Below, in pieces: positions 21,430 to 30,699 of a stretch of 64,000 nt of DNA (positions are counted from its first letter, which is position 1; each line of letters opens with the position of its first letter). The stretch spans positions 868,001-932,000 of the forward strand of contig NZ_JAWJEJ010000002.1 in assembly GCF_032911445.1 (NCBI RefSeq), written 5' to 3'. The position numbers and the translations under genes are program-made. The DNA comes from Sphingomonas sp. HF-S4. GTDB taxonomy: Bacteria > Pseudomonadota > Alphaproteobacteria > Sphingomonadales > Sphingomonadaceae. A model generated the notes under the pieces. It had not been told where the DNA came from, ran no database searches, and was given only the letters and a program-made list of their open reading frames with translations.

Positions 21430-23058
21430 TTAATCTACCACCATATCCTCGCGATATTCCCGCTCGCGATATTCGAACCAGTCGAAATCAGCCGCGAGCC
21501 CTGTGCCCGCCATGTCCTGGCACGCCATCCCCACGAACGCGCCGGTGAAGTTGGGTTGGCCGGGCTGAGTCGCCTCGTCGGACAGGATGCTCGCGTCGAA
21601 CTGCTCGGGGAGCCACGTCCACGCGCCGCCTTCGATACGATAGGCGAAGCGCAGCCGCTCGTAATCGACTTCCGCGCGAAGCTCGATCCGGCCTTCGGGG
21701 ATCGCAATCGGCGTCGTGAAGGTATCGGCCTGCGGCGAATCCGGCAGCGCTGACATCACGCGGAGATGACGCCCGACCTCCTCGTCATGGCTGACATGGA
21801 AGTAGTGGAATTTGCTGCCATTGTAGTACGTGACCAGCCCGGCGGCCTGCTGGAAATGCGTGGGCGCAAAGTCCATCGCGCAGATGGCGGAATAACAGAA
21901 GTCTTGTTGCCGCCGCGCGACAAGCGCCTGGGTGAACACGCTGCCGATCGTCTCACGCCCGAATAGCCGCAGATGGCCGGGCCGCTCGCTCAAGCTGAAG
22001 ATGCGGTCGGGTTCGGGGGTGCGCAGCCATTGCAGGTCGAGCGGGAGTTCGGGCGCGTCGAAGTCGTAGCGCCCCTCGGTTTCGCGCGGCGGCGAGGCCG
22101 CGGGCAGCGAGGGCGCTTCGAGCACCGGCATGCCGCTGCCGTCCTCGGTGTAGAGCCAGCCATCGTCGCCCCAGACCATCGGCTGGATCGCGGTCTCGCG
22201 CCCCAGCACGCAACGCCCGCGATTGGGCAGCGGGCGACCGCAGAGATAGGCCATCCAGGTGCGGCCGTCGGGTGTGTCGACCAGATCCGCATGGCCGGCG
22301 CGCTGGAGCGGCGCATCGGGGCGGGTGCGGCTGCCGAGGATATGCGTGTCGGGATGGAGTTCGTAGGGGCCGCGCAGGTCGCGGGACCGCGCCATCGTCA
22401 CCGCATGGTTCCAGCCCGTGCCGCCCTCGGCGACGATGAGATAGTACCAATCACCCCGGCGATAGAGGTGCGGCGCCTCGGTGAGGCCGAGCGCAGTGCC
22501 GGGGAAGATATTGGTCCGCTCGCCAACCAGCCGGCGCTCCTCTGGCGAATATTCCTCCAGCACGATCCCGGCGAAGCGGTTGCGGCCCGGGCGGTGGTCC
22601 CAGAGCTGGTTGACCAGGTATTTCCGCCCGTCCGCATCGTGGAACAGCGCCGGATCGAACCCGCTCGAATTGAGGTGGATCGGATCGGACCAGTCGCCAT
22701 CGATAGTGTCGCAGGTGACGAGGTAGTTGTGGAAGTCGCGGAGGCTCGCGCCCGAAGCGCCGCCGACGGTGGTGCGGCCATAGCGCTTCACGTCGGTGTA
22801 GACCAACCAGAAGCGCTCGCCGTCGTGGCTGAGGTCGGGCGCCCACACGCCGCAGCCATCGGGGTCGCCGCGCATGTCGAGCTGGCTGGCGCGAACCAGC
22901 GGGCGCCCGACCAACCGCCAATTGGCGAGGTCGCGCGAATGGTGGATCTGGACGCCGGGAAACCATTCGAAGGTCGAAGTGGCGATGTAATAGTCCTCGC
23001 CGACCCGGCAGATCGACGGATCGGGGTTGAAGCCAGGCAGAACGGGATTGCGAATCAT
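21430..23058 (-). CDS. Glycoside hydrolase family 43 (beta-xylosidase/arabinofuranosidase type)
   Basis: A 542-residue GH43 enzyme of the beta-xylosidase type. The five-bladed propeller begins NPVLPGFNPDPSICRVGEDY with general base D13. The acid glutamate is likely that in LTEAPHLYRRGDWYY, and the third acidic residue is near FDPALFHDADGR. The C-terminal 200 residues form the beta-sandwich found in XynB-like members. No signal peptide, so it is cytoplasmic and would act on imported xylo- or arabino-oligosaccharides. Its ATG overlaps the stop of the upstream transporter gene (ATGA), giving a two-gene operon whose substrate should be shared. Confidence 0.9.
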   Translation of the reverse strand: MIRNPVLPGFNPDPSICRVGEDYYIATSTFEWFPGVQIHHSRDLANWRLVGRPLVRASQLDMRGDPDGCGVWAPDLSHDGERFWLVYTDVKRYGRTTVGGASGASLRDFHNYLVTCDTIDGDWSDPIHLNSSGFDPALFHDADGRKYLVNQLWDHRPGRNRFAGIVLEEYSPEERRLVGERTNIFPGTALGLTEAPHLYRRGDWYYLIVAEGGTGWNHAVTMARSRDLRGPYELHPDTHILGSRTRPDAPLQRAGHADLVDTPDGRTWMAYLCGRPLPNRGRCVLGRETAIQPMVWGDDGWLYTEDGSGMPVLEAPSLPAASPPRETEGRYDFDAPELPLDLQWLRTPEPDRIFSLSERPGHLRLFGRETIGSVFTQALVARRQQDFCYSAICAMDFAPTHFQQAAGLVTYYNGSKFHYFHVSHDEEVGRHLRVMSALPDSPQADTFTTPIAIPEGRIELRAEVDYERLRFAYRIEGGAWTWLPEQFDASILSDEATQPGQPNFTGAFVGMACQDMAGTGLAADFDWFEYREREYREDMVVD

Positions 23059-24542
23059 GCGGCGCGGCTCCTCCGGGCGCGAATTTCGATCAGGATGCCG
23101 AGCAAGGCGAGTGCCAGCCCGAAGCCCCAGATGCCGCGCATCGCGATTGGCACGTCGCAGGCGCTGAGCGCCGTGAACAGGGCGCAGGGCTCGGGCGCGG
23201 CGCTGGTGGCGTAGAACAGCGTCAGCCCGCCCGCCAGGATCGCGCCGAGCAAGATCGGGATCCACCCGCTTTCGCCGCCCGGCGCCTCGCCCGGCTTGCG
23301 CACCAGCGTCCACAGCAAGGCGGCGGCGATCAGGTCGAACACGCCAAGCGCGATGAAGAACGGGTCATAGCCGATCCGGACGACCAGCGCGCCGATCAGC
23401 AGGGTGAAGATCAGGACGCCGAGATTGGCCATCGTCCCGGCCATTCCCGCGACGGTGCCGACTTCGTTGCGGGGGAACAGGTCGCTCGCCATCGTGATGC
23501 AAGTCACCGACAATGTCTGATGTGCAAAGGCGCCGATGCTGAGCAGCGCCACGGCAGTGTAGGGGCTGGTCACCCCGCCGACGAAGATCATGCTCGTCAT
23601 CAGCACCGCGCCGACCGTGAAAGTCCAGCGCCGTGCGTCGATCAGCGCGATCCCGCGGCGCTCGAGCCAGAGTACCAGCGCCGGCCCGGCGAGGCAGCCG
23701 ATATCGGCCGCGACGAAGGGGAGGACGACGGCGATCGCCAGCTCGCCCAGATTGAACCCGCGGACCTCGCTCAGATAGAGCGGCAGCCAGAAGGTCAGCG
23801 TCGCCCAGGTCGGATCGGCGAGGAAGCGCGGCAGCGCGATCCCCCAGAAATTGCGCCGGCCGAGCAGCGACAGCACCGCCGGCTTGGCGCCGGTCGCTAG
23901 GACATGCGATTCCTGCCCCGTCGCGATCAGCGCGCGCTCCTCGGGCGAGAGGGCAGGGTGGTCCTCGGGGCTGCGGTAATAGAGCAGCCACAGCATGACC
24001 CAGAGCAAGGCGAGGCCACCGGCGACATAGAAGGCGGCGCGCCAGTCCCACCAGACGATCGCGATGGCGACGATAGGCCCGGCCAGCGCGATCCCCGCCG
24101 AGGCGCCGAGATTGTAGATGCCGCCGGCGAGCCCGCGTTCCCTGGCGGGAAACCATTCGGAGACGACCTTCAATCCCGCCGTGTGCGAAGTTCCCTCGGC
24201 AAAGCCCAGCGCGCCGCGCAGCGCCGCCAGCCCCTGCCAGCTCGTCACCCAGCCATGCGCGAAGGTCAGCAGGGCCCAGCCGGTGGCGAACACCGCCATG
24301 CCGGTGCGCAACCCGACGCGATCTAGGATGTATCCCACCACCGGCTGGAGCATGATGAACGCCTGGAACACCCCGGTGACCCAGCTATATTGCTCCTTGG
24401 TCATCGGCACGTCGGCCTGGAATGCGGGCGTAGCGACGACGACGCCCAGCGTCTGGCGGACCAGATAGTTGATGATCGTGCCCAGCATCACGATCGCGAT
24501 GATCCACCAGCGCAGCGCGCGGGTGCGTTGCCAGAAGCCCAT
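23055..24542 (-). CDS. MFS transporter, ACS family (ExuT-like)
   Basis: A 495-residue major facilitator of the anion:cation symporter branch that includes hexuronate transporters. It has RWWIIAIVMLGTIINYLVRQ, the loop motif DRVGLRTG, FAEGTSHTAGLKVVSEWFPA then RERGLAGGIYN, and 12 predicted helices. A C-terminal extension with two more hydrophobic stretches and several cysteines (EPCALFTALSACDVP) suggests 13-14 helices. The ATG at 24542 follows GGAGGGGC, better than the ATG at 24554. It leads the operon with GH43 and sits behind a LacI-type operator, so it likely imports plant-derived oligosaccharides or uronates. Confidence 0.86.
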   Translation of the reverse strand: MGFWQRTRALRWWIIAIVMLGTIINYLVRQTLGVVVATPAFQADVPMTKEQYSWVTGVFQAFIMLQPVVGYILDRVGLRTGMAVFATGWALLTFAHGWVTSWQGLAALRGALGFAEGTSHTAGLKVVSEWFPARERGLAGGIYNLGASAGIALAGPIVAIAIVWWDWRAAFYVAGGLALLWVMLWLLYYRSPEDHPALSPEERALIATGQESHVLATGAKPAVLSLLGRRNFWGIALPRFLADPTWATLTFWLPLYLSEVRGFNLGELAIAVVLPFVAADIGCLAGPALVLWLERRGIALIDARRWTFTVGAVLMTSMIFVGGVTSPYTAVALLSIGAFAHQTLSVTCITMASDLFPRNEVGTVAGMAGTMANLGVLIFTLLIGALVVRIGYDPFFIALGVFDLIAAALLWTLVRKPGEAPGGESGWIPILLGAILAGGLTLFYATSAAPEPCALFTALSACDVPIAMRGIWGFGLALALLGILIEIRARRSRAA

Positions 24543-24574
24543 GCGCCCCTCCATTTGCGCCCGTAGCCGGCGCT

Positions 24575-24586
24575 GTTAGCGCTAAC
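24575..24586. promoter_or_regulatory. LacI-family operator upstream of the MFS-GH43 operon
   Basis: GTTAGCGCTAAC is a perfect 12-bp palindrome with the central CG typical of LacI-family operators. It lies 33 bp upstream of the MFS start. The same sequence type controls sugar operons in other alphaproteobacteria and xanthomonads. No LacI-family gene is in the window, so the regulator is encoded elsewhere. It would repress transport and hydrolysis until the sugar is present. Confidence 0.8.
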
Positions 24587-24656
24587 GGTGGCGTGGTTTC
24601 GCTTTGAGCGCAAGGCTCGGGATGTGGCGCCGCGCGTGCGTAGCTATATCCGGAGC

Positions 24657-25694
24657 ATGGGCAACGACTCAATCACCGCCGACATCGCCTGGGCTGCCTT
24701 CGAGGCGCGCGACCGCGCCTTTGACGGGCGCTTCCTCGTCGCGGTGACCACCACGCGGATCTATTGCAAGCCGACCTGCCCGGCGCGACGGCCGAGGCGC
24801 GAGAACGTGCTGTTCTATCCCGACGCCGAGAGTGCGCGCGCCGCCGGGTTCCGCGCGTGTCTTCGCTGCAAGCCCGACGAAGTGGGACGCGACAGGATCG
24901 CGGTAGCCGAAGCCGTCGCACTGATCGAGGCGGCCGAGGCGCCGATCGGGCTCGAGCAACTCGCCGCGCGGGTCGGCTATGCGCCGCATCATTTCCAGCG
25001 GCTGTTCAAGCGCGCCATCGGGGTGACGCCGGCCGCTTATGCCCGCGGGCTGCGCGCCCGCCGCGCCGCCGCCGCGCTCACCGAGGAAGAGCGCGTTACC
25101 GACGCGATCTACGAGGCGGGATACGCCGCGCCGAGCCGCTTCTACGAGACCGCCAATGCCCGGCTCGGCATGACCCCGAGCGCATGGAAGCGCGGCGGCG
25201 CCGGGGTGACGATCCGCTGGACGATCGCCGAGACCAGCCTCGGCCCGCTGCTGATCGCGGCGACCGACAAGGGGCTGTGCCGCGTTGCCTTCGACGAGGA
25301 TTCGCTCGCGCTCGCCCGGCGCTTTCCGGCGGCGGAGATTCTTCAGGGCGGCGCGGCGCTCGCCGAGCTCGCGGCGCGGGTAGTGCGCGAAGTCGAGACG
25401 CCGGGGCGCGATATGGACTTGCCGCTCGACGTGCAGGGCACCGCGTTCCAGGAAGCGGTGTGGCAGTCGCTCCGCGCGATCCCGCCGGGAGAGACGCGAA
25501 GCTATGCCCAGCTCGCGGCGCAGGCCGGCAAACCGAAGGCGGTGCGCGCGGCGGGAACGGCATGCGGCGCCAACCATGTCGCGGTGCTGATCCCGTGCCA
25601 CCGCGCCCAGCGCGCCGACGGTAGCATGAGAGGATACGCCTATGGCGTCGACCGCAAGCGCGTCCTCCTCAAGCGCGAGGGGGTGTCCGACTGA
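24657..25694 (+). CDS. ada: Bifunctional Ada: transcription activator and O6-methylguanine-DNA methyltransferase
   Basis: A 345-residue Ada protein. It repairs alkylated DNA by transferring methyl groups to its own cysteines and then activates adaptive-response genes. The N-terminal zinc domain has C37, C41, C68 and C71 (YCKPTCPARRP and CLRCKP), of which C37 is the likely phosphotriester acceptor. An AraC-type helix-turn-helix follows (LAARVGYAPHHFQRLFKRAI). The C-terminal methyltransferase domain carries IPCHR with C314. All three parts are complete. The ATG at 24657 directly precedes the conserved start of the zinc domain. It diverges from the MFS operon with a 114-bp gap. No ada box was identified. 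Confidence 0.95.
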   Translation: MGNDSITADIAWAAFEARDRAFDGRFLVAVTTTRIYCKPTCPARRPRRENVLFYPDAESARAAGFRACLRCKPDEVGRDRIAVAEAVALIEAAEAPIGLEQLAARVGYAPHHFQRLFKRAIGVTPAAYARGLRARRAAAALTEEERVTDAIYEAGYAAPSRFYETANARLGMTPSAWKRGGAGVTIRWTIAETSLGPLLIAATDKGLCRVAFDEDSLALARRFPAAEILQGGAALAELAARVVREVETPGRDMDLPLDVQGTAFQEAVWQSLRAIPPGETRSYAQLAAQAGKPKAVRAAGTACGANHVAVLIPCHRAQRADGSMRGYAYGVDRKRVLLKREGVSD

Positions 25695-25720
25695 GTCCGG
25701 AGGCGGAGGGTCCGCTTAGC

Positions 25721-25810
25721 CCCGCTCGCCCTGAGCTTGTCGAAGGGCCGTCCTTCTTTCTTCCGAAGTGGGCAGACGAACGGTGCTTCGACAAGCTCAG
25801 CACGAACGGG
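25721..25810. repeat. Inverted repeat pair, CTGAGCTTGTCGAAG family
   Basis: CTGAGCTTGTCGAAG at 25731-25745 and its exact reverse complement at 25786-25800, 40 bp apart, with further matching flanks (CCCGCTCGCC... and ...CACGAACGGG). This REP-type element sits between the convergent stops of ada and the trypsin-like protease gene. Confidence 0.85.
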
Positions 25811-25815
25811 ATGGG

Positions 25816-27372
25816 TTATTCCGCCGCCGCAGCCCCGCCGGCCGCAGTCGGTGGTCCCGAGGCCGCCGGGCTGCAGCTATACACCAGCTTCTCGTTATAG
25901 ACCTGCGGTAGCGCGGCGCGCAGCGCCTGTTGCTGGGTGGCGAGCGCGGCGCGGGCGGCCTGGTCCGCCGAGCACGTCTTGATCGGCACGCTCGATCGGA
26001 GCGCGCGGGCCTTCTCCATCTGCGCCGAGGAGAGCAAATAGCGCGTGTTGGTATAGATGCGGCTGCCCGGATCGTAATCGAGCACCGACACCGACTGTTC
26101 CTGCTCGGGCACGAGGATGCGCTGCCAGCGGGTGCCCGATTCGGCATATTGGGTACGGCCGTTGATGCAGCCATCGGCACCGATATCGAGATCGACCTTG
26201 TCGACCGCGGTGACCGTCACCCGGCTGCGCGCGGGCACCAGCGTGCACACCATCCGGCCGAGCGCCGACTGGCTGGGCACTGCGGGGCCGGCGCTTGCCT
26301 TGGGGATGGAGAGGATCTTGGTTTCGTCGAAATCGGGCCGGCTGACGAACAGCGCCACCGCGCCGAGCATCAGCACGCCGCCGCCCGCCGCGAGCCAGAT
26401 CGCCTCGCGCTGGCGCTCTCGCGAAAGCAGCAGCCCCGCGCCGCCGAGCGCGAGCGCGCCGAGGACCAGCAGCACCGCGGCGCCCGCCATATAGTTCTCG
26501 CGCGCCGCCGCGTTGCGTGCGCGCGCCTGGGCAATCGTATCCTCGCGCTCGTCCGCGCTCCTGGCGGCGTCTGCCCGCGCCTTGGCATCGGCTTCGATCC
26601 GGGCTTTCTCGTCGGCATCGCGCTCCTGCGCCAATTGCTCCTCGACGCTGGTGCACGGAATGCCGACCGAGGCGAAGGGCTGCTTCGCGCCCTGAAGAAA
26701 CGCGGCGAGTTCGTTGCCGGCAATTGCGAACGCGAAGGTCGAATCGCCTTCGTCGGCGCGGGTGATCGCCGAATTCACCCCCAGCACCCGGCCGCAGCGA
26801 TCGAGCAGCGGCCCGCCCGAATTGCCACGTGCGATGCTCGCGGTGTGGAGCAGCACGTTGGTGCCCTGGAGCATGCGGTTGCCCGCGAACCCGCCCTGCG
26901 AGCGCACCGGCGATTGCGGCCGGATGAAGTCCGCCGCCGAGCGCGCGGTGGCGAGATCGACATTGCCCGGATAGCCTAGCGCGATCAGGCTCTCGCCATC
27001 GGCGGGCAGCCCCGTGAACAGCGTCAGCGGTGATAGCCGCACGCCGCTGAATTCGATCAGCGCCAGGTCGCGCTGCTGGTCGATCGCAACGAGCTTCCCC
27101 TGGAACGACTTGTCGCCCTCGGAAGGCACGATCCCGATGACGACATTACCGGGATAGCGGTCGGCAAGCTCGACGACATGTGCATTGGTGACGACGCGGT
27201 TGGGCGCCACGGCGAAGCCGCTGCCATGCCCGAAGCCGACGACTTCGTCCTCGACCACCGCGATCGTGACGATACGCACCACGCCGCGGCCCGAGGCGGA
27301 AATGTCGTCGGCGCGCGCCGGGGTGCTCCACGCCAGCGCCAGCACGAACATCATCACCAACCGCCGAACCAT
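25816..27372 (-). CDS. Membrane-anchored trypsin-like serine protease
   Basis: A 518-residue protein with a signal peptide (MVRRLVMMFVLALAWSTPARA) and a trypsin-like domain with the triad H65 (VTNAHVV), D102 (QRDLALIEF) and S185 (ARGNSGGPLL). An Ala/Glu/Arg-rich coiled coil of about 60 residues follows. Then come two transmembrane segments (about residues 300-350) and a C-terminal region with two cysteine-bearing stretches (MVCTLVPARSRVTVT, GADGCINGR). The DegP-like PDZ domains are absent. The ATG at 27372 follows GGAGGT at 6 bp. It is the first of three same-strand envelope peptidase genes. The tail may sense a partner protein; this is inference. Confidence 0.83.
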   Translation of the reverse strand: MVRRLVMMFVLALAWSTPARADDISASGRGVVRIVTIAVVEDEVVGFGHGSGFAVAPNRVVTNAHVVELADRYPGNVVIGIVPSEGDKSFQGKLVAIDQQRDLALIEFSGVRLSPLTLFTGLPADGESLIALGYPGNVDLATARSAADFIRPQSPVRSQGGFAGNRMLQGTNVLLHTASIARGNSGGPLLDRCGRVLGVNSAITRADEGDSTFAFAIAGNELAAFLQGAKQPFASVGIPCTSVEEQLAQERDADEKARIEADAKARADAARSADEREDTIAQARARNAAARENYMAGAAVLLVLGALALGGAGLLLSRERQREAIWLAAGGGVLMLGAVALFVSRPDFDETKILSIPKASAGPAVPSQSALGRMVCTLVPARSRVTVTAVDKVDLDIGADGCINGRTQYAESGTRWQRILVPEQEQSVSVLDYDPGSRIYTNTRYLLSSAQMEKARALRSSVPIKTCSADQAARAALATQQQALRAALPQVYNEKLVYSCSPAASGPPTAAGGAAAAE

Positions 27373-27453
27373 CACGCGACCTCCATTGCGGAAGCCTTCG
27401 AGCAAAAGCGGCGACGGTTCAAGCGCCACCACGCGTGCCCTGGCCGCAATCGA

Positions 27454-29016
27454 CTAGTTGCCGGCTTCCGCCTTCTGCAGCCCGTTCTTGTCCAGTCGAT
27501 TGAGCATCTCGCGTGCGGTCTCGTGTGTCGGGACGCCGGCGATCGCCTCCTTCTCTCGATCCTTGCGGTCCTTCTCGATCTCTGCGTCGCTACGCACCTT
27601 GTCGGGGAGCTGCAGCGCGGCGGGGCGGATCGTGTTGCGCGCGTCCCCGATCATGCCGCGGCGTTCGAAGTCGGCGGCGAGCTGGTAGCGCAGCTCGTCG
27701 TCCTGGGGAACGAGCTCGAGCGCGCGGAACAGCCCCTTCTGGGCGCCTGCGGACGGCGTGACGCCTTCCATGACGAAGGTGTCGTAGAAGCCCTTGAATA
27801 TCTGCGGGTCGTCCTGGGCGATCCTGGTCGCGGCGACGATCGGCGCGCGTGCCGCAGTCCAGGCCGCCTTGTCGGTCGATTTTGCCGCCTTTAGCGCGCG
27901 CGCCTTGCGCAGCCCGTCGAACAGCATCGCCTTGGGATCCTGCGGTGCGATCGCCAACCAGCGGTCCACCGCGGCGTTGAGATCGGCATCGTCATTGGCA
28001 TTGTAGTCGGCTTCCGCGCGAAGCTGCTGTGCGAAGGCGTCGTTCGGGAAGCGCAGCGCGTCGCGCCGAACCCGATCGGCGAACCGCCCGGCATCCTCAC
28101 GCGCGACGCCGGCATGCAGCCGGATATCGTGCAGCATCATCGCATCCTGCGCAGCCGAAACCGGAGTCACCTTGGCCTCGCCCAACGAGACGGGCTTGAA
28201 GGTGATCGAGCGCCCCGGCAGCGCGTTGCGCCGCCTGCTATATGCCTGGAGCTCGGCGTCGAGCTTGCCCAGATCGCCGAACGCCTCGCTGGCTGCCTGG
28301 GCGAAAGGCACGCCCCGGTTGATGGCGGTCAGATATTTCTCAAGCTGGCCGTCGCGCTTGCCGCCGAAGTGTAGATAGTGCGTGAGCAGCCAGCCCTCGG
28401 CGTAGATGATGTCGACGCGCTCGCCCAGATCGTCATAGCTGCGTGCTTCGAGCAGCTTACGAATGGGATACCAGCTCGTTGTCGCAAAGGTCAGGTATCG
28501 CGACGCGGACGCGTCACCCATTCTCACCGTGTTGCTGTCGTCCTTGATATTCGTCGTGCCGATGAAGTCGGCGAACCCCTCGACGTACCAAAGCGGGTAG
28601 GTCGCGTTGAAATACTGGAACATGAAATGGTGGGTGAGCTCGTGAAACAGCACGAGGCGCGAGGAGAAACCCTGGTTCGCGTTACTTTCCGTGCTGATCA
28701 CGGTATACGGGCCGCGTGGCGTCGCGCTGTAATATCCGGCGACACCCTGACGCGGGAAGGGCATGGTTCGCTGAACATCGTCGAAGCTGTCGACGACATA
28801 GACCTTCACCTTGATCGTCTTGGGTTCGTTGACCAGTCCGGTCATCGTCGCCTGGGTCAGATGCAGCTTCTCTAGGCGCAATGCCATCGCCCGAAGCCGC
28901 TCCTCGCCGATCTCGCCATAGACGATGAAGTGGTTGGACTCGGCCTTCTTCCATTCTGCCGCGGCGCCGGTCGGCAACAGCAGCGCCGCGGCTAGCAACA
29001 GCTTGCGAAAGATCAT
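27454..29016 (-). CDS. Secreted zinc metallopeptidase-like protein with TPR tail (DUF1570-like), copy 1
   Basis: A 520-residue protein with signal peptide (MIFRKLLLAAALLLPTGAAA). The peptidase-like domain has H125-E-L-T-H129 (FHELTHHFMF) and E146 in WYVEGFAD, a gluzincin arrangement (HExxH then E after 17 residues). The C-terminal half is made of TPR-like helices (NDDADLNAAVDRWLAIAPQD; LFRALELVPQDDELRYQLAA). It is a paralogue of the next gene upstream, with the same length and layout. Catalytic activity is predicted from the motif only. It lies 81 bp downstream of the serine protease gene on the same strand order, suggesting joint expression. Confidence 0.78.
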   Translation of the reverse strand: MIFRKLLLAAALLLPTGAAAEWKKAESNHFIVYGEIGEERLRAMALRLEKLHLTQATMTGLVNEPKTIKVKVYVVDSFDDVQRTMPFPRQGVAGYYSATPRGPYTVISTESNANQGFSSRLVLFHELTHHFMFQYFNATYPLWYVEGFADFIGTTNIKDDSNTVRMGDASASRYLTFATTSWYPIRKLLEARSYDDLGERVDIIYAEGWLLTHYLHFGGKRDGQLEKYLTAINRGVPFAQAASEAFGDLGKLDAELQAYSRRRNALPGRSITFKPVSLGEAKVTPVSAAQDAMMLHDIRLHAGVAREDAGRFADRVRRDALRFPNDAFAQQLRAEADYNANDDADLNAAVDRWLAIAPQDPKAMLFDGLRKARALKAAKSTDKAAWTAARAPIVAATRIAQDDPQIFKGFYDTFVMEGVTPSAGAQKGLFRALELVPQDDELRYQLAADFERRGMIGDARNTIRPAALQLPDKVRSDAEIEKDRKDREKEAIAGVPTHETAREMLNRLDKNGLQKAEAGN

Positions 29017-29078
29017 GATTATGCCCCCATATAATTCGCGTCAGAGTACAATGCTCTCCCGCTTCGGCAAGGCGGCAC

Positions 29079-30650
29079 TCAACGGGCCGTCGGGCGTGCC
29101 GTTGGCGGTGCCGCCGGTGTCTCGGGCGCTTCGGAGGCGTCGTCGGCGGGCGGGGCCGTGTCGAGCGTGTCGATCGCGCCCTTCACATCCCCCTCATCGA
29201 TCGTCGCGATCAGCGCGGCGGCGCGGCGGGCAAAGCCTTGGCCGTGCGGGCTATAGGCGAGCGGCGCGAGCATGGCGCGGGCCTTCTCCTTGTTGCCGTC
29301 GCGCAAATACATCTGCGCCGCGTTGAAGCGCAGCCCGACATCCTGGGGGGCAAGGTCGAATGCTCGCGCGAGCCCTTGCTTGGCATTCTCGCTCGGCGCA
29401 CTCCCAAAGTCGACGAAGCTGCGGAAATAGAGGATCAGCAGCTTGGGGTCGTCGGGCTCTAGCCGATTGCCCTGCGCGATGATCTTGCGGATCTCGGTCT
29501 GCGTTTCCTTGCTCCTGTCGCGTGCCTGGCGGGCCGCCGCCATCCGCACCATCGCCTTGTAGAGCCAGGCGTCGACAGCCTTGGGGTCGGCTGCGAGGGC
29601 GCGATCGGCGGCAGCTCCGGCGGCGGGCAGGTCGCGCGCATCGTACGCGGCTTCGGCGAGCACGATCTGGGCGCCGGGGTCGTTAGGGAAGGGCGCCGCC
29701 GCCTTGCGCGCTTCCTCATAGACGCCCGGCGCGGTCTTGGCATTGACGCCATTCTTGGATCGGATGCGGACGTCCATCGTCGCCGCCTCTCCCGGCGTCA
29801 ATTTGCGCAGCGTGATCTTGATCTGCCCGGCTTCGGCCGCCGCGACGCGATAGCCGATCAGCTTGCCGCGCTTGTAGCGTTCGAGCTCGGCGTCGAACTT
29901 GGCTAGGTCGCCGAACGCCTGCGCGGCTTCGAGCGATTTCTTGCCTTGGTTCATGGCCCGCAGGTAGGCAGTCAGCTGGTCGCGCCGCTTGTTCGCAATC
30001 ATCGTGTAATGCGTGAGCAGCCATCCGCGGCCATAGAGCGCGCTGCGCTGCTCGCGATCGAGCTTGAGCGTGTCGGCCACCAGCATCTTGTCGATCGGCA
30101 GATTGTTGCCGGACATGATGGTACGCGCCCGATAGAGCGGCGGCATACCGATCCGCACCGCGCCGTCCTTGTCGAAGTCGGCAGTCGCGAAGACTTCCGC
30201 GAAGCCCTCGATGAACCAGGAGGGATGCACCGAATGTGGCGCGATGCTCCACATCAGGTGATGGGCATATTCGTGAAACAATATGCCTTGGGCATCGAGA
30301 TCGGTCGCCGCGCCGGAGCCCAGGCGGCGCGGCACTACCGCCATCGAACCGCCGGCGCGCGGCTTGTAGAAACCGCCGACGAACTTGTCGCCTATCAGCT
30401 TGATCACGGCATCGCGATCATCGACGACATAGACGGTGACGCGGTTGGGCGCGGCGATCGGCTCGTCCTTCCATCCGCCATAGAGCCGCACTGCGTGATC
30501 GAACTGCTCAAGCTCGGTGGCAAACTGCTCGAGCCGCTCGGGCTTCTGGTCCGAATAGACGACGAAGTGCCGGCTGCTCGCTTCATACCAATCCGCATTG
30601 GCCGTGCCCGGGACGAGCAGAAGAAGCGGCAACAACAGTCTGCGAATCAT
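29079..30650 (-). CDS. Secreted zinc metallopeptidase-like protein with TPR tail (DUF1570-like), copy 2
   Basis: A 523-residue paralogue of the neighbouring gene. Signal peptide MIRRLLLPLLLLVPGTANA, then W-YEASSRHFVVYSD aligning with WKKAESNHFIVYG of copy 1. The metal site is H126-E-Y-A-H130 (FHEYAHHLMW) with E148 in WFIEGFAEVF. TPR-like repeats end the protein (LPAAGAAADRALAADPKAVD; ARAFDLAPQDVGLRFNAAQM), followed by a proline-rich acidic tail. The ATG at 30650 begins the signal peptide. It is separated from copy 1 by 62 bp and from priA upstream by 49 bp. The tandem pair indicates a local duplication followed by divergence. Confidence 0.78.
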   Translation of the reverse strand: MIRRLLLPLLLLVPGTANADWYEASSRHFVVYSDQKPERLEQFATELEQFDHAVRLYGGWKDEPIAAPNRVTVYVVDDRDAVIKLIGDKFVGGFYKPRAGGSMAVVPRRLGSGAATDLDAQGILFHEYAHHLMWSIAPHSVHPSWFIEGFAEVFATADFDKDGAVRIGMPPLYRARTIMSGNNLPIDKMLVADTLKLDREQRSALYGRGWLLTHYTMIANKRRDQLTAYLRAMNQGKKSLEAAQAFGDLAKFDAELERYKRGKLIGYRVAAAEAGQIKITLRKLTPGEAATMDVRIRSKNGVNAKTAPGVYEEARKAAAPFPNDPGAQIVLAEAAYDARDLPAAGAAADRALAADPKAVDAWLYKAMVRMAAARQARDRSKETQTEIRKIIAQGNRLEPDDPKLLILYFRSFVDFGSAPSENAKQGLARAFDLAPQDVGLRFNAAQMYLRDGNKEKARAMLAPLAYSPHGQGFARRAAALIATIDEGDVKGAIDTLDTAPPADDASEAPETPAAPPTARPTAR

Positions 30651-30699
30651 CGGCGATCCCCCACGTCGCCGCGAAGCTAATTCGCTGGAAACGACGCGG

